Shown: positions 24,234-33,246 of the stretch, piece by piece
Layout of the letters: every line of letters begins with the position of its first letter
Numbering within the stretch: position 1 is the stretch's first letter
DNA from: Deltaproteobacteria bacterium
GTDB taxonomy: Bacteria; UBA10199; JACPAL01; JAHFST01
Direction of reading: 5' to 3'
DNA length: 64,000 nt
Assembly (NCBI GenBank): GCA_023265625.1
Contig: JAHFST010000003.1
Coordinates: forward strand, 99,478-163,477
Notes under the pieces: generated by a model
Seen by the model: the letters and a program-made list of their open reading frames with translations, nothing else
What the model was told of the DNA's origin: nothing
The model's database searches: none
Made by a program: the position numbers and the translations under genes

Positions 24234-25475
24234 ATGAAGTTGACCCGATTTGGCTTGGAACAACTTTTGGCCATCCGCTTTCTGCTTTCTAGGAAGGGGG
24301 AAGGGGAGAAGGTTATTTCCACGACCTCCGGCATCGCGGTGGTGGGCATGACCTTTGGCGTGGCCGCCCTGTTGGTGGCCCTTTCGGTGATCTCGGGCTT
24401 TCAGCGGGAATATAAGAAGGCGCTCCTGGCCTTCAATGCCCACGTCATCTTGATCCGCTCGGAGGAGATTGCCGACACCAAACCCATTTTGGAAAAATTG
24501 ACCAAGCTGGAATCTTTGGGGCGGATGAAAGGTTGGACGCCGTTTATTTATCGGGAAGGGATGATGATCGCGAATGGTCAGGTCCATGGGGTGGTGATGA
24601 AGGGCGTGGATCTCGACCACTACACCAACCTGTCTCAAATGAAGATCGAACTTTTTAAGGAGGGTCGCGAGGACAATTCGCAGCATCTTCCCTCGCTCAT
24701 TATTGGAAAAACCCTTGCCGAGGAATTGGGCGGGGTGCACGGCGAGGTCAATTTGTTGTTCCCTAAAGGGATTACTCCTGAGTTGGTGGGGACAAAAAAT
24801 ATTCAAAAATTCAGGGTCATTGGCACCTTTGAATCCGGGCTTTACGAGTATGACTCGTCTTTTGCGTTTCTGCCGATGAATGAGGCCCAGCAATTTTTTC
24901 AAATGGGGGGCAAGATTTCCGGCATTGAGATCTGGTTGCAGAACCCGGAGGCGGCCTTTGCCTGGGTTGAGGCGATGGCGCAAGATTTTTCCTACCCCTA
25001 TTCGGTTTTTAGCTGGCGTGACCTCAACGAGAATCTCTTCAAGGCCTTGGAGTTGGAAAAACTCGTGTTTTTTATCCTGCTGTTTATCTTGATCGGGGTT
25101 GCTGCCCTGAATATTTTGGGGACGCTCTCGATGTTTTTGCTGCAAAAACGCCAAGAGATTGCGATCCTGCGGGCCTTGGGAACTCCTTGGAAAAAATTGC
25201 GCCGTATTTTTCTACTGGATGGATTGCTGGTAGGTGTTGTAGGGGTCGGGCTTGGTCTTTGCCTGGGTTCGGGGATTTTGCTGATCTTACAGATTTGGCA
25301 GCCAATCACGCTGGCGCCGGAGATCTATTTTTTGAAGACCGTACCGGTTTTCTACTCGTGGCAGAATTTCTTTTGGGTGGCTGGATCAGCCATGTTCGTG
25401 GTGTTGCTGGGTTGTGAGATAACGTTGAGAGGGATTTCGAAGATCCGAATTCTCCCCTCGCTTTTGGAGGCTTAG
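24234..25475 (+). CDS. lolE: Lipoprotein-releasing ABC permease, second copy
   Basis: The same FtsX topology as its neighbour but clearly diverged. It opens with ATRFLLSRK-like LAIRFLLSRKGEGEKVIST, then the first helix (GIAVVGMTFGVAALLVALSVISG). It ends with three helices near 285-400, including the conserved QKRQEIAILRALG loop that contacts the ATPase. Having two distinct permeases supports a heterodimeric LolCE like that of gammaproteobacteria, not the single LolF found in many other lineages. It starts 9 bp after lolC, and its stop overlaps the lolD GTG. Confidence 0.85.
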   Translation: MKLTRFGLEQLLAIRFLLSRKGEGEKVISTTSGIAVVGMTFGVAALLVALSVISGFQREYKKALLAFNAHVILIRSEEIADTKPILEKLTKLESLGRMKGWTPFIYREGMMIANGQVHGVVMKGVDLDHYTNLSQMKIELFKEGREDNSQHLPSLIIGKTLAEELGGVHGEVNLLFPKGITPELVGTKNIQKFRVIGTFESGLYEYDSSFAFLPMNEAQQFFQMGGKISGIEIWLQNPEAAFAWVEAMAQDFSYPYSVFSWRDLNENLFKALELEKLVFFILLFILIGVAALNILGTLSMFLLQKRQEIAILRALGTPWKKLRRIFLLDGLLVGVVGVGLGLCLGSGILLILQIWQPITLAPEIYFLKTVPVFYSWQNFFWVAGSAMFVVLLGCEITLRGISKIRILPSLLEA

Positions 25476-26155
25476 TGACGGCATTACTCGAGGTGCGTCA
25501 GGTTAAAAAATCGTTCTGGAGAGGCGCGGCCGAGACTCAGGTCTTGCAGGGGATCGATTTGCTCATCCAGGAACAGGAAAAAATGGTCATTGTTGGGGCC
25601 TCAGGGTGTGGCAAAAGCACCCTGCTTCACGTGATCAGCTCGCTCGAGATCCCAACCAGTGGCGAGGTTTTATTCCATGGCGAGTCAATTTATGCCCATG
25701 AGGATAAAAAAATTTCCAAACTGCGCAATGAGAAGATTGGTTTTGTTTTTCAGTTTCACCATCTTATCTCCGAGCTAACCACTGTGGAGAACGTCATGGT
25801 CCCGCTTTTGATTCGAGGGATCAAGGCCCCCGAGGCGGAGCAGCGGGCGCAATTTTTATTGGAAGAGATCGGTTTGTCGGAAAGATCCCAGCATCGTCCC
25901 TCGGAGCTTTCCGGAGGGGAGCAACAGAGGATTGCCATTGCGCGCGCCATGATTGCCGAGCCCGAGATCTTATTTGCGGATGAGCCGACCGGCAATTTAG
26001 ACCGGGACAATGGTGAAAAAGTCTTGCGGCTCTTGTTAGATCTGCAGACTAGACACAAGACCGCTTTGGTAATAGTGACCCATAACGAGGCATTGGTACA
26101 GGCGATGCCTCGTTGTCTTCGACTGGCGGATGGAGTGCTAAACAAAAACTCATGA
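25475..26155 (+). CDS. lolD: Lipoprotein-releasing ABC transporter ATPase
   Basis: A 226-residue ABC ATPase with Walker A GASGCGKST near residue 38, Q-loop FVFQFHHLISELTTVENV, signature LSGGEQQRIAIARA near 144, Walker B ILFADEPTGNLD near 165, and the H-loop VTHNE. FQFHHL and the TVENV stretch are typical of the LolD/MacB group. It uses a GTG start overlapping the lolE stop, and its TGA overlaps the bamA start, so lolC-lolE-lolD-bamA read as one unit. Confidence 0.93.
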   Translation: MTALLEVRQVKKSFWRGAAETQVLQGIDLLIQEQEKMVIVGASGCGKSTLLHVISSLEIPTSGEVLFHGESIYAHEDKKISKLRNEKIGFVFQFHHLISELTTVENVMVPLLIRGIKAPEAEQRAQFLLEEIGLSERSQHRPSELSGGEQQRIAIARAMIAEPEILFADEPTGNLDRDNGEKVLRLLLDLQTRHKTALVIVTHNEALVQAMPRCLRLADGVLNKNS

Positions 26156-28449
26156 TAAAGCTGACAAGAAAAACGAATTGGTTTTGCAGAGGCTTAGGGC
26201 TGTTGCTTGTGGTTACGTTTTTACTGCCTACTGGGTTGCAGGCCTCCAACGTTATTACCAAAATTGAGATAGAAGGCAATCAGCAGATTGAGGGGTCGTC
26301 AATCTTGGCGACCATTTCCAGCAAGGTGGGGATGACCTATTCGGCGGATCGGGTCAGGCAGGACATCAAGAATCTTTATCAGATGGGGACGTTTGGCGAT
26401 ATCCAAGTCGATAAGGGGGCTGCTGCCGGCGGGGTTCTGTTGACGTACCGGGTGGTTGAAAAGTCACGAATTGGCAAGATTAGTTTTGTCGGCAATAAAA
26501 AAGTTAAAGAGGAAAAGCTGAGGGAATTGCTGGATATCAAAACGACGGCCGGTTTCAGTCAAAACCGGATTGCTTCCGCGATTGCCAAGATTAAGGCCCA
26601 TTACGAAGAAAAGGGCTACCAGCTGGCGGAGGTGGCTTCAGAATTTAAGAAAATTCCGGATAGTAATGAAGAAGAGCTTATTTTTAGGATCCATGAACAT
26701 GAACCCATCAAAGTAAAGCGGGTTAATTTTATTGGCAACAAGGCCTTTTCCGATAGTGAGCTGCGCAAGTTGCTCAAGAGTAAGGGGCAGGGATTTTTTT
26801 CCTGGCTGACGCAAAGCGGCAAGTATCAGGAGGAGGCGATTAAGCGGGATATCGCCTTCTTGGTCTACCACTATCAGAATCATGGTTATCTCAAGGTCAA
26901 GGTAACGGCCCCTAAGTCCTATCTGACGCGCGATCGCAAATGGATCAATCTTACCTTCCATGTGACGGAAGGGGAGCCTTACACCCTCAAAACAGTGGGT
27001 ATTGAGGGTGACATTTTAACGACCCAGCAGGAGTTGGTGGGTAAGTTTAAGACCAAGCCGGGTCAGCTGTATTCCCGTGAAAAAATGGAAGAGGACCTGC
27101 AACTCTTGTCGGAACTCTACGGGGATCAAGGGTATGCCTTTGCCAATATCAATCCCCAGATTCAGACCGATGATGAAAAGCATACCGCCGAGCTGAGCTT
27201 CCAGGTTCAGAAGGGCAATAAGATCAGTATCGAAAAGATTCAAATCATCGGCAACACCGTGACGCGTGATAAGGTCATTCGTCGCGAGCTCTTGATGAAG
27301 GAGAATTCCTTATTTAGCGAGACAAAGTTGAAGGCCTCGCGGCAGCGTTTGATGCAGTTGGGGTACTTTGAGGATGTCAATTTTGCCACGCCGCGCGGTT
27401 CCAGCGATGACACCATCGTGTTGAATATTACCGTTAAAGAGAAACCGACGGGGACCTTCTCCGTGGGTGCCGGGTTCTCTTCGGCGGAAAATTTTATTTT
27501 TACCGCCTCCGTGGCGAAGAATAATTTTTTTGGTTACGGCATCAGCGGTCAGCTCTCGATGGAGCTTTCTTCACGGCGTCAATTGTTTGTGCTATCGTTT
27601 GAAAACCCGCATTTTCTTGATTCAGATTGGATCCTTGGGGCCTCCGGGTTTCGGCAAGTCTTTCAATTTACCGATTTTTCCAGGCGTTCCTTTGGCGGCA
27701 ATATGACCTTGGGACATCATATCTTTGATAATTCCACGATGCGCTTTACCTATGGGGTGGAAGATGTGGATGTCGGTAGTTTTTCCACGACGGTGCCGCA
27801 AATTTTCACCCGCAATCTCAAGGGGCTTACCTCGAGTGCTTCTATGTCATTGCAACGTGATACCCGTGACAATCGGCTCTTCCCTAACAAAGGGATGTTT
27901 CAGAGTGCGACGGCGGAATTTGCGGGCCTGGGTGGGGATAATAAATATGTGCGTTTGACGGAGAATTTCCGTTTTTATTACCCGATCTGGCGCAAGCTGG
28001 TGACCAAATTCAACGGCACGATCAGCCATATCAAATCGCTCAATGACCTCCCGGTACCGCTCTTCGAAAGATTTTTTCTGGGAGGCGTCAATTCTTTGCG
28101 CGGTTATACCCTGCGATCGGTTGGTCCTGCCGTTCAGATTCCAGGTGTTCCTGCCGGGGGTGACAATCGTTTTGTCTTTGGTGGCAACAAGACATTACAA
28201 TTCAACCTAGAATTGGAATTTCCCCTCTATGACCCGGCCGGGTTCAAGCTGGTCAGCTTCTTTGATGCCGGCAATGCCTTCTCGGAGGAGCAAAATTATT
28301 CCCTCAAGGGATTGCGCACGGATTACGGCTTCGGCCTGCGCTGGAATTCCCCCTTCGGCCCCCTCCGTTTCGAATGGGGCTTCCCGCTCAATAAGCAACC
28401 CGGTGAAGAATCCCCGGTTTTCAATTTTACGATTGGGTCGTTTTTTTAG
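26152..28449 (+). CDS. bamA: Outer-membrane protein assembly factor BamA
   Basis: ATG 26152 (ATGA with lolD) gives a signal peptide ending near LPTGLQAS. Five POTRA domains follow (about 25-395), recognisable from repeated phrases such as ITKIEIEGNQQIEGSSI, KVKRVNFIGNKAFSDSELR and ISIEKIQIIGNTVTRDKVIRREL. The C-terminal half is the 16-stranded barrel, with SLRGYTLRSVGP carrying the conserved (V/I)RGY-like loop-6 motif and a final aromatic residue (IGSFF). It inserts beta-barrel proteins in the outer membrane. The longer in-frame start at 26113 would destroy the signal peptide. Confidence 0.95.
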   Translation: MIKLTRKTNWFCRGLGLLLVVTFLLPTGLQASNVITKIEIEGNQQIEGSSILATISSKVGMTYSADRVRQDIKNLYQMGTFGDIQVDKGAAAGGVLLTYRVVEKSRIGKISFVGNKKVKEEKLRELLDIKTTAGFSQNRIASAIAKIKAHYEEKGYQLAEVASEFKKIPDSNEEELIFRIHEHEPIKVKRVNFIGNKAFSDSELRKLLKSKGQGFFSWLTQSGKYQEEAIKRDIAFLVYHYQNHGYLKVKVTAPKSYLTRDRKWINLTFHVTEGEPYTLKTVGIEGDILTTQQELVGKFKTKPGQLYSREKMEEDLQLLSELYGDQGYAFANINPQIQTDDEKHTAELSFQVQKGNKISIEKIQIIGNTVTRDKVIRRELLMKENSLFSETKLKASRQRLMQLGYFEDVNFATPRGSSDDTIVLNITVKEKPTGTFSVGAGFSSAENFIFTASVAKNNFFGYGISGQLSMELSSRRQLFVLSFENPHFLDSDWILGASGFRQVFQFTDFSRRSFGGNMTLGHHIFDNSTMRFTYGVEDVDVGSFSTTVPQIFTRNLKGLTSSASMSLQRDTRDNRLFPNKGMFQSATAEFAGLGGDNKYVRLTENFRFYYPIWRKLVTKFNGTISHIKSLNDLPVPLFERFFLGGVNSLRGYTLRSVGPAVQIPGVPAGGDNRFVFGGNKTLQFNLELEFPLYDPAGFKLVSFFDAGNAFSEEQNYSLKGLRTDYGFGLRWNSPFGPLRFEWGFPLNKQPGEESPVFNFTIGSFF

Positions 28450-28546
28450 AAAATTGCGGTTAAACTTTTCTCCTTGTCTTTCAGTCTAAGATGACTAGGA
28501 TGGCCACCACCCATGGAGATACCTTGGGCATTTTAAGGAGGAATTT

Positions 28547-29095
28547 ATGAGTCGTGTTTTGCATCGGGCCGTTGTTTTAAGTTTCTTTGGGCTTTGGGTA
28601 GCCAGTCCAATGTTGCATGCCGCAGAAGGGCTGAAGATTGGGTTGGTTGATTTTCAGAAGTCTATCAATTCGGTAGAACAGGGGAAGCGTGCCAAAGAGT
28701 CTCTTAAGGTAGAATTTGATACGAAGCAGAAGAAACTCGACCTGCAGCAGGAAGAATTGAAGAAACTTAAAGAAGATTTCGACAAGCAGAAGCTGGCCCT
28801 CTCCGAGCAGGCGGCTCGGGAGAAGGAAAAACAATTTAATGACAAATATATGGAGTTGCAGAAGAACATTGGGACTTACCGGCAGGACATTGCGGCTCGT
28901 GAAGCCAAGATGACGGGTCAAATTATCCAAAATTTGAAACAGATCGTGGGAGAGATTGGCAAGAGCGAGAAATATACCCTGGTGGTTGAGAGATCTCAGG
29001 ATGCGGTGCTTTATGCGGAGAGTCAGGATGATCTTACGGATCGTGTTATCTCCACCTATAACAAGCGTTTCACTGGGGCGCTTAAGACGGATTAG
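28547..29095 (+). CDS. skp: Skp/OmpH periplasmic chaperone
   Basis: A good AAGGAGG ribosome site precedes the ATG. A signal peptide (AVVLSFFGLWVASPMLHA) is followed by IGLVDFQKSINSVEQGKRAK, the typical OmpH start, then a long charged coiled coil (about 50-125), and a short C-terminal beta region (YTLVVERSQDAVLYA). Skp trimers carry unfolded outer-membrane proteins across the periplasm to BamA, which is encoded just upstream. Length 182 is normal. The 97-bp gap before the gene holds no other feature that I can see. Confidence 0.92.
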   Translation: MSRVLHRAVVLSFFGLWVASPMLHAAEGLKIGLVDFQKSINSVEQGKRAKESLKVEFDTKQKKLDLQQEELKKLKEDFDKQKLALSEQAAREKEKQFNDKYMELQKNIGTYRQDIAAREAKMTGQIIQNLKQIVGEIGKSEKYTLVVERSQDAVLYAESQDDLTDRVISTYNKRFTGALKTD

Positions 29096-29115
29096 GATTA
29101 ATTCCCGGACCCCTG

Positions 29116-29628
29116 ATGGACGAATACGCTTCTACCACGGTTGATGATATTGACGAGCCAGCCCCCCAGAAACCCTCTGGGCGGGCTGTTTTTTTGGTTG
29201 TCGAAGGCGCCAATAAGGGGGAGCGACTTGAATTGCCGATGGGGAGTTGTCGGGCCTTAGGGCGGTCGATTGACGAGGAAGAACGCACCAAACTCCTGAA
29301 TAGCGGTTCCATGGTCAGCCTCGATGATTTTTCCAAAAAGCTGGTTTTTAGTTATATCACGACGCACTTTGGACAAAAAGGCACGCAGTCGGCCGGAGGT
29401 AGCTTCGCCGGTTTTAAGCGCGAGCCCGATTTTGTGTTAGTGGATAAGTCCATTTCCCGGTTGCATGCCATTTTGTTTTACGACCAAGTGGGTATTGGGA
29501 TCCTCGATCTTGTCAGTAAGAATGGCACTTTTGTGAACGGCGCGGAGATTGAATCGAAGTTGTTGAAAGAGGGGGATGTGATCACGGTGGGTACCAGTAA
29601 ACTTAAGGTTGAGGGGGTTCTTTCTTGA
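29116..29628 (+). CDS. FHA-domain protein
   Basis: A single forkhead-associated domain of unusual length: ERLELPMGSCRALGRS opens it (the GR..S phosphothreonine contact), a roughly 55-residue insert follows (about 57-105), then VLVDKSISRLHAILFYD (S-R-x-H) and DLVSKNGTFVNG (the NG loop). FHA domains bind phosphothreonine. No Ser/Thr kinase is encoded nearby. It sits between skp and yicC, and its stop overlaps the yicC TTG start. A role in envelope signalling is only inferred from context. Confidence 0.8.
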   Translation: MDEYASTTVDDIDEPAPQKPSGRAVFLVVEGANKGERLELPMGSCRALGRSIDEEERTKLLNSGSMVSLDDFSKKLVFSYITTHFGQKGTQSAGGSFAGFKREPDFVLVDKSISRLHAILFYDQVGIGILDLVSKNGTFVNGAEIESKLLKEGDVITVGTSKLKVEGVLS

Positions 29629-30479
29629 AATCAATGACGGGGTTCGGGTCGGCTCGGGGCAAGGTTGGGGCCACGCAGCTGAGTGTGGAAGTTCGTGCCG
29701 TCAATCATCGCTATCTGGAGATCAACAGCCGTCTGCCGCATCGTTTTGCGTCTCTGGAAGGTGAAGTGGCAAAACAGGTTCGAAGTTTTTTTGATCGCGG
29801 CAAGTTTGATCTTTTTGCGCGCGAACAGGTCCAAGAGAGTGACACACAAGAGCTGGTCATCGCCCGGGATTGTTTTCGGATGTTGCAACAGGTCAGGAAG
29901 GATTTAAAGATCAAGCAGGAGATAACGATTTCCGATTTGTTGGCCTTTCGTGAAATCTACCAAGCGCGTTACGGTCGTGATGACCTGGATAAGTTGAGCC
30001 AGCCTTTTCTCGCCTTGGTGGGTCAAGCCTTGAAAAAGTTGGAGCAAATGCGCCTCCGGGAAGGCGGGCATTTGGAAAAATGGTTTGGGCAGCACCTGAG
30101 GAAGCTCAATAGGTTGGTCGATGCCATTGAGCGACAAGTGAAAGAATCGATTCGGCAGTACCGAAAGCGGTTACGTCACAAGATGAAACATTTGGGGACC
30201 GTGGAGTCCGGTCGGATTGATCAAGAAACGGCCATTATGTCGGATCGCTTGGATGTTACGGAAGAATTGGTCAGGTTGCGCAGTCATCTCAAGGAGTTTC
30301 TCCGTATCCTTCAGGGCCCCGGGGTGATCGGTCGAAAATTAGATTTCCTGAGTCAGGAGATGGGTCGGGAGATTAACACCATTGGGTCCAAATCTCAGGG
30401 CGTTAAGTTATCGCACCAAGTGGTCGAGTTTAAGTCCGATCTTGAAAAAATCCGCGAACAAGTTCAGAATATTGAATGA
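29625..30479 (+). CDS. yicC: YicC-family endoribonuclease
   Basis: The opening KSMTGFGSARG with EVRAVNHRYLEINSRLP at about 24-40 is the YicC_N signature. The C-terminal DUF1732 domain is complete and ends near EKIREQVQNIE. E. coli YicC is an RNase that acts on small RNAs. TTG 29625 overlaps the previous stop (TTGA); ATG 29634 is an alternative and would begin at MTGFGSARG. The gene is followed by gmk, a conserved neighbour pair in many bacteria. Confidence 0.9.
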   Translation: MKSMTGFGSARGKVGATQLSVEVRAVNHRYLEINSRLPHRFASLEGEVAKQVRSFFDRGKFDLFAREQVQESDTQELVIARDCFRMLQQVRKDLKIKQEITISDLLAFREIYQARYGRDDLDKLSQPFLALVGQALKKLEQMRLREGGHLEKWFGQHLRKLNRLVDAIERQVKESIRQYRKRLRHKMKHLGTVESGRIDQETAIMSDRLDVTEELVRLRSHLKEFLRILQGPGVIGRKLDFLSQEMGREINTIGSKSQGVKLSHQVVEFKSDLEKIREQVQNIE

Positions 30480-31060
30480 CCTCGAACAGCCAAGCGAGCA
30501 AGCATCCCGGCCGATTTTTTGTCATCTCGGCCGCCTCTGGGACTGGGAAAACCACCCTGATTAAGCGGCTTTTGCAGGAAATTCCCCGGTTGTCCCTTTC
30601 CGTTTCCTACACCACTCGGAGTAAACGACCCGGGGAACAGGAGGGGTTTGACTACCACTATATCAGCCCTGAAACATTCGATGAGATGGTCAGTCGCGGT
30701 GAATTTTTTGAGTGGGAGGAAGTTCATGGGGCCCGTTATGGGACTCCCAACAAGCCGTTGTTGGAGAATCGTCAGCAGGGGATAGATACCCTGTTTGATG
30801 TGGACACGCGCGGGGCATTTTCCATTCGTAAACATTATCCGGATAGCCAACTGATCTTCATCCTTCCCCCTTCCTTGGAGGCGTTGTTGGCGCGGCTCAA
30901 CCGCCGTCACACCGATGATCCGGCCCTTGTCCAACGTCGTTTTGCCGAGGGGCAAAGGCAAATTGTTTACCGGGACAAATTCGACTATAATGTGGTAAAC
31001 GACGATGTGGAACGGGCCTTTGCGGAGCTCAAGGGGATTATTCTTACCTCCCGAAAATAA
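30476..31060 (+). CDS. gmk: Guanylate kinase
   Basis: Phosphorylates GMP to GDP with ATP. The P-loop is SAASGTGKTTLIKRL at about 20-34, and the GMP-binding region is SVSYTTRSKRPGEQEGFDYH (about 42-61), followed by FEWEEVHGARYGTP. Length 194 is normal. ATG overlaps the yicC stop (ATGA). The next gene is rel; rpoZ, which often lies between gmk and rel/spoT, is absent here. Confidence 0.94.
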   Translation: MTSNSQASKHPGRFFVISAASGTGKTTLIKRLLQEIPRLSLSVSYTTRSKRPGEQEGFDYHYISPETFDEMVSRGEFFEWEEVHGARYGTPNKPLLENRQQGIDTLFDVDTRGAFSIRKHYPDSQLIFILPPSLEALLARLNRRHTDDPALVQRRFAEGQRQIVYRDKFDYNVVNDDVERAFAELKGIILTSRK

Positions 31061-31071
31061 GGGAATAAATT

Positions 31072-33231
31072 ATGATTCGGCTGGGTGATATTCTTGACGA
31101 AATTCACCTCTATAATCCTGGGGCGGATGTTGATCTGATCAACAAGGCCTACGTGTTTTCCGCCAAAGTTCATCAGGGCCAGAAGCGTCGTTCCGGAGAG
31201 CCTTACCTGACCCATCCCCTGGAAGTCGCCAATATCTTGGCCAAGATGCATTTAGACGCCCCATCGATTGCCACGGGGTTACTGCACGATACCGTGGAAG
31301 ACACCTTGGTGACCCTGGATGAAATCAAGGGGATTTTTGGGGAAAAGATCGCCCGCCTGGTGGATGGGGTGACCAAGCTTTCCAAAATCAACTTTTTGTC
31401 CAAGGAACAGCGCCAGGCCGAGAATTTTCGCAAGATGTTCATGGCCATGGCGGAGGATATTCGAGTGATCTTGGTCAAACTGGCCGATCGCCTCCATAAC
31501 ATGAGAACGCTGAGTTATATGTCTGAGTCCAAGCAGATGGTCATTGCGCAGGAGACCTTGGATATTTATGCCCCGATTGCAGGACGGTTGGGGATTCAAG
31601 AAATTAGGACCGAGCTGGAGAATCTTTGTCTTTACTATTTGAAGCCTGAGGTCTGGAAGACCTTGCATAAGAAGGTTGAAGATCTGGAAAAGAAAAGCGA
31701 GGGCTTGATTCGGGAGGTTTCAGAGAACTTGGGTGGCAAGATGGAGGAGTCCGGGCTGAAACCCGACTTAAGCGGCCGCATCAAGCATCTTTATAGCGTC
31801 TATCGGAAGATGGAACAGCAGAACATTGAATTTGAGCAAATTTATGATTTGTTGGCCGTGCGAGTTTTGGTGCAGACGATCCCGCAGTGTTACGAGACCC
31901 TGGGTATTATCCACTCGCTGTGGAAGCCGGTCCCCGGCCGGTTTAAGGATTATATCGGGATGCCGAAGATTAACAATTATCAGTCGCTTCACACCACCGT
32001 GGCGGGTCCCAAGGGGGACAAGATTGAGTTCCAGATTCGGACCCGGGAGATGCATGAGACGTCGGAGTGGGGGATTGCCTCCCATTGGAAATACAAGGAA
32101 GGCGGGGAGATTGACACCAAGGACGAGCTGAAATTCCGTTGGATTCGGAAATTTTTGGAATGGCAAAAAGAGCTTTCCGATCCCGCCGAATACCTCGATA
32201 CCGTCAAGCTCGACCTGTTCTCCGCGGATATTTATGTCTTTACCCCGAAGGGGGACATTCGGGAATTTCCTTATGGTTCGACACCGGTTGATTTTGCCTA
32301 TGCGGTTCATACCGAGGTCGGTAACCACTGCGTGGGGGCGCGCATCAATGGCAAGATGGTGCCACTCCGGCACCTCTTGAAGAGCGGTGACACGGTGGAA
32401 GTATTAACCCATCCAAATCATCAACCCTCGAAGGATTGGCTAAAGTTTGTCGTCACGTCTCGTGCCAAGGCCAAGATTAGGCAGTTCATCAGGGAGGAAG
32501 GGCGCGAGCGGGGTTTGTCCTTTGGTCGTGAACTCTTGGTGAAGGAATTTCAAAGGTATGGGGTGGACCTGGGCAAGGTGGCCAAGGGTGAGTTGATGAC
32601 CCATTTTATCCAGGAAAAGGGGCATAAGACCCTGGAGCAACTTTATACCATGGTTGGTTTTGGCCGGGTCTCCCCTCAGCAGGTGGTGGCGGCGGTGTTA
32701 CCGCCGGAGAAGTTGTCCATTCCTTCCCCGTTCCAGCCCGGTCAGGAATCGGCCATCAAGCGGATCTTCAAAAAGGCCTTTGAACGCTCCAAGGGCTTGA
32801 TCAATGTCGATGGGTACGAAGATGTCCTGATTACGATGGGGAAATGCTGCAACCCCTTGCCGGGCGATTCCATTATCGGGTTCATCACCCGAGGGCGCGG
32901 CATTACCGTCCACATGAAGGATTGCGGCAAGATCCTCGCCACCGATCAGGCCCGGCGGGTGGAGGTGAAGTGGAGCGCGAAGGGCAATGAGCCGATCCCC
33001 ACCAAGATCCGGATTGTGTGTGTCGATAAGCCCGGTTTGTTGGCCGATATCAGTAAGACCATCTCGATGCAGGGGGTCAATATCAGTCAGGCCACTTGCC
33101 GCGGTATCGGCGACGAAAAGTCGCTCAATAGCTTCGAAGTGGGGATTCAGGACCTGAAACAGCTCCATGGCCTCATCAAATCGATTGAGAAGGTCAAAGG
33201 GGTTATTTCAGTGGAACGGGTGCGGGATTAG
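31072..33231 (+). CDS. rel: Bifunctional (p)ppGpp synthetase/hydrolase
   Basis: Long Rel/SpoT of 719 residues. The HD hydrolase domain keeps its metal residues (HQGQKR near 34, HDTVEDT at 72-78, and a later KLADRLHNMRTL). The synthetase domain has GRFKDYIGMPKINNYQSLHT near 294-313. A TGS domain follows (DIYVFTPKGDIREFPYG near 383), then a Cys-containing zinc-finger-type stretch (ITMGKCCNPLPGD) and a C-terminal ACT domain (IRIVCVDKPGLLADIS). So both making and breaking of (p)ppGpp are expected. The last eleven codons are duplicated about 1.1 kb downstream behind an inserted gene. Confidence 0.95.
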   Translation: MIRLGDILDEIHLYNPGADVDLINKAYVFSAKVHQGQKRRSGEPYLTHPLEVANILAKMHLDAPSIATGLLHDTVEDTLVTLDEIKGIFGEKIARLVDGVTKLSKINFLSKEQRQAENFRKMFMAMAEDIRVILVKLADRLHNMRTLSYMSESKQMVIAQETLDIYAPIAGRLGIQEIRTELENLCLYYLKPEVWKTLHKKVEDLEKKSEGLIREVSENLGGKMEESGLKPDLSGRIKHLYSVYRKMEQQNIEFEQIYDLLAVRVLVQTIPQCYETLGIIHSLWKPVPGRFKDYIGMPKINNYQSLHTTVAGPKGDKIEFQIRTREMHETSEWGIASHWKYKEGGEIDTKDELKFRWIRKFLEWQKELSDPAEYLDTVKLDLFSADIYVFTPKGDIREFPYGSTPVDFAYAVHTEVGNHCVGARINGKMVPLRHLLKSGDTVEVLTHPNHQPSKDWLKFVVTSRAKAKIRQFIREEGRERGLSFGRELLVKEFQRYGVDLGKVAKGELMTHFIQEKGHKTLEQLYTMVGFGRVSPQQVVAAVLPPEKLSIPSPFQPGQESAIKRIFKKAFERSKGLINVDGYEDVLITMGKCCNPLPGDSIIGFITRGRGITVHMKDCGKILATDQARRVEVKWSAKGNEPIPTKIRIVCVDKPGLLADISKTISMQGVNISQATCRGIGDEKSLNSFEVGIQDLKQLHGLIKSIEKVKGVISVERVRD
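33196..33231 (+). repeat. 3' end of rel, copy present in the intact gene
   Basis: These 36 bases encode KGVISVERVRD plus a TAG stop. The segment is repeated at 34289-34324. The copies encode the same 11 residues, but differ at five third-codon positions and in the stop codon (TAG versus TGA). Confidence 0.9.
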
Positions 33232-33246
33232 GGAATATCAATTGCT

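Noticed and set aside
24132-25154. Long open frame on the minus strand opposite lolE (340 codons)
   Set aside because: It lies fully against two clearly conserved permease genes. Its translation is rich in His, Arg, Gln and Leu as expected of an antisense shadow, and it shows no domain.
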